From: Streptomyces pristinaespiralis
GTDB lineage: Bacteria; Actinomycetota; Actinomycetes; Streptomycetales; Streptomycetaceae
Length of the DNA: 64,000 nt
Direction: 5' to 3'
Assembly: GCF_001278075.1 (NCBI RefSeq)
Contig: NZ_CP011340.1
Location: forward strand, 310,001 to 374,000
This document shows positions 56,806 to 64,000 of the stretch, in pieces. The notes below the pieces were generated by a model. The model was not told the DNA's origin. It saw nothing but the letters and a program-made list of their open reading frames with translations, and ran no database searches. Both the position numbers and the translations under genes were made by a program. The stretch's first letter is position 1, and every line of letters starts with the position of its first letter.

Positions 56806-57053
56806 GCGTGGGTGCTCAGGTGCGAGCGGAAGACGGCGACGAGCGAGCGCAGGTCCTCGGCCCGGGTGAGGGCCGCGCCGGGCACGGTGATGCCGAGCTC
56901 GTCCTGGGCGGCGATCACCACGTCCATGCGGTCGATGGAGTTGGCGCCGAGGTCGCGCATGCTGTGGTCGAGGGTGATGTCGATGCCGGCCGTCTCCGGC
57001 AGTACGTCGACGATCTGGGCGCGGATGACGGCGAAGATCTCTTCCTCGGTCAT
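56802..57053 (-). CDS. Donor acyl carrier protein of the beta-branching cassette
   Basis: An 83-residue free-standing ACP. MTEEEIFAVIRAQIVDVLPE starts the fold and RDLGANSIDRMDVVIAAQDE carries the phosphopantetheine Ser; the GANSIDR pattern is characteristic of acetyl-ACP donors of HMGS cassettes. ATG 57053 is chosen because the fold begins there. An open frame continues upstream through the antisense of the PKS end but has no signals. It is first of the five cassette genes, 70 bases after the PKS. Confidence 0.94.
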   Translation of the reverse strand: MTEEEIFAVIRAQIVDVLPETAGIDITLDHSMRDLGANSIDRMDVVIAAQDELGITVPGAALTRAEDLRSLVAVFRSHLSTHA

Positions 57054-57123
57054 GGTGTCGGGTCGTCCTCTCAGGTGTGCCGGGCTCTCAGGTGTGCCGG
57101 GGCTCTCAGGTGTGCTGGGGCTC

Positions 57124-64000
<6,877 letters not shown>

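Overview
This window is a GC-rich actinomycete segment, almost certainly Streptomyces or a close relative. The evidence is very high GC at codon position 3, frequent GTG starts, ATGA/GTGA stop-start overlaps, SARP regulators and Tat signals. It is the interior of a large biosynthetic gene cluster, and genes run off both ends: a glycosyltransferase on the left and a giant PKS on the right. I see no tRNA, rRNA or CRISPR array.

Layout. (1) 1-4216, minus: glycosyltransferase, an F420-type reductase/hemerythrin fusion, rmlB and rmlA (dTDP-4-keto-6-deoxyglucose supply). (2) 4415-7015, plus: Tat-exported beta-propeller, ActIII-type C9 ketoreductase and a second SDR. (3) 7141-9210, minus: F420-type luciferase-like oxidoreductase and a discrete acyltransferase. 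(4) 9407-14984, plus: KASIII-like acyltransferase (Ser in place of Cys), ACP, KS-alpha, CLF, glycosyltransferase and an NTF2-fold protein; this is type II minimal PKS set 1. (5) 15064-17551: metallo-beta-lactamase-fold protein (minus), then an ActVA-ORF5-like flavin monooxygenase and a small protein (plus). (6) 28235-17666, minus: thioesterase, KS-alpha 2, CLF 2, ACP 2, FAD hydroxylase, Tat-exported BBE-like oxidase, membrane acyltransferase and P450; this is minimal PKS set 2. A TnpB-type IS200/IS605-family element lies between its KS and CLF. (7) 28307-33865: two SARP regulators flanking an aryl-carrier-like protein, an LLM monooxygenase, a type II thioesterase and an amine oxidase. (8) 33866-35158: a non-coding island made largely of direct repeats. 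(9) 64000-35159, minus: a trans-AT PKS/NRPS line with a complete HMG-CoA-synthase beta-branching cassette, a trans-acting malonyl AT, a Sfp-type PPTase and a flavin reductase.

How it may work together. The aromatic part (two KS/CLF/ACP sets, C9 ketoreductase, ActVA5/ActVB-like oxygenase pair, BBE oxidase, glycosyltransferases) looks like a glycosylated, heavily oxidised aromatic polyketide pathway. The modular part, in transcription order, is [KS-DH-KR-ACP-KS-ACP-ACP] / ACP, KS(Ser), HMGS, ECH1, ECH2 / [KS-KR-ACP-KS-ACP] / [Cy-Cy-A(Ser)-PCP-PCP-Ox-KS0-ACP]. This predicts a beta-branched acyl chain ending in a serine-derived oxazole. The line ends in KS0-ACP with no thioesterase. The cluster also encodes a KASIII-like protein with a serine nucleophile and discrete thioesterases, so an attractive inference is that the modular acyl chain is handed to, or esterified onto, the type II aromatic product. 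I do not recognise the final compound.

Most notable unexplained structures: about nine tandem copies of a DRAAALLRAAAG-type helix repeat at the N-terminus of the middle PKS; the TnpB element inside the KS/CLF pair; the non-coding repeat island; and 11-bp-periodic heptamer boxes that fit SARP operators.
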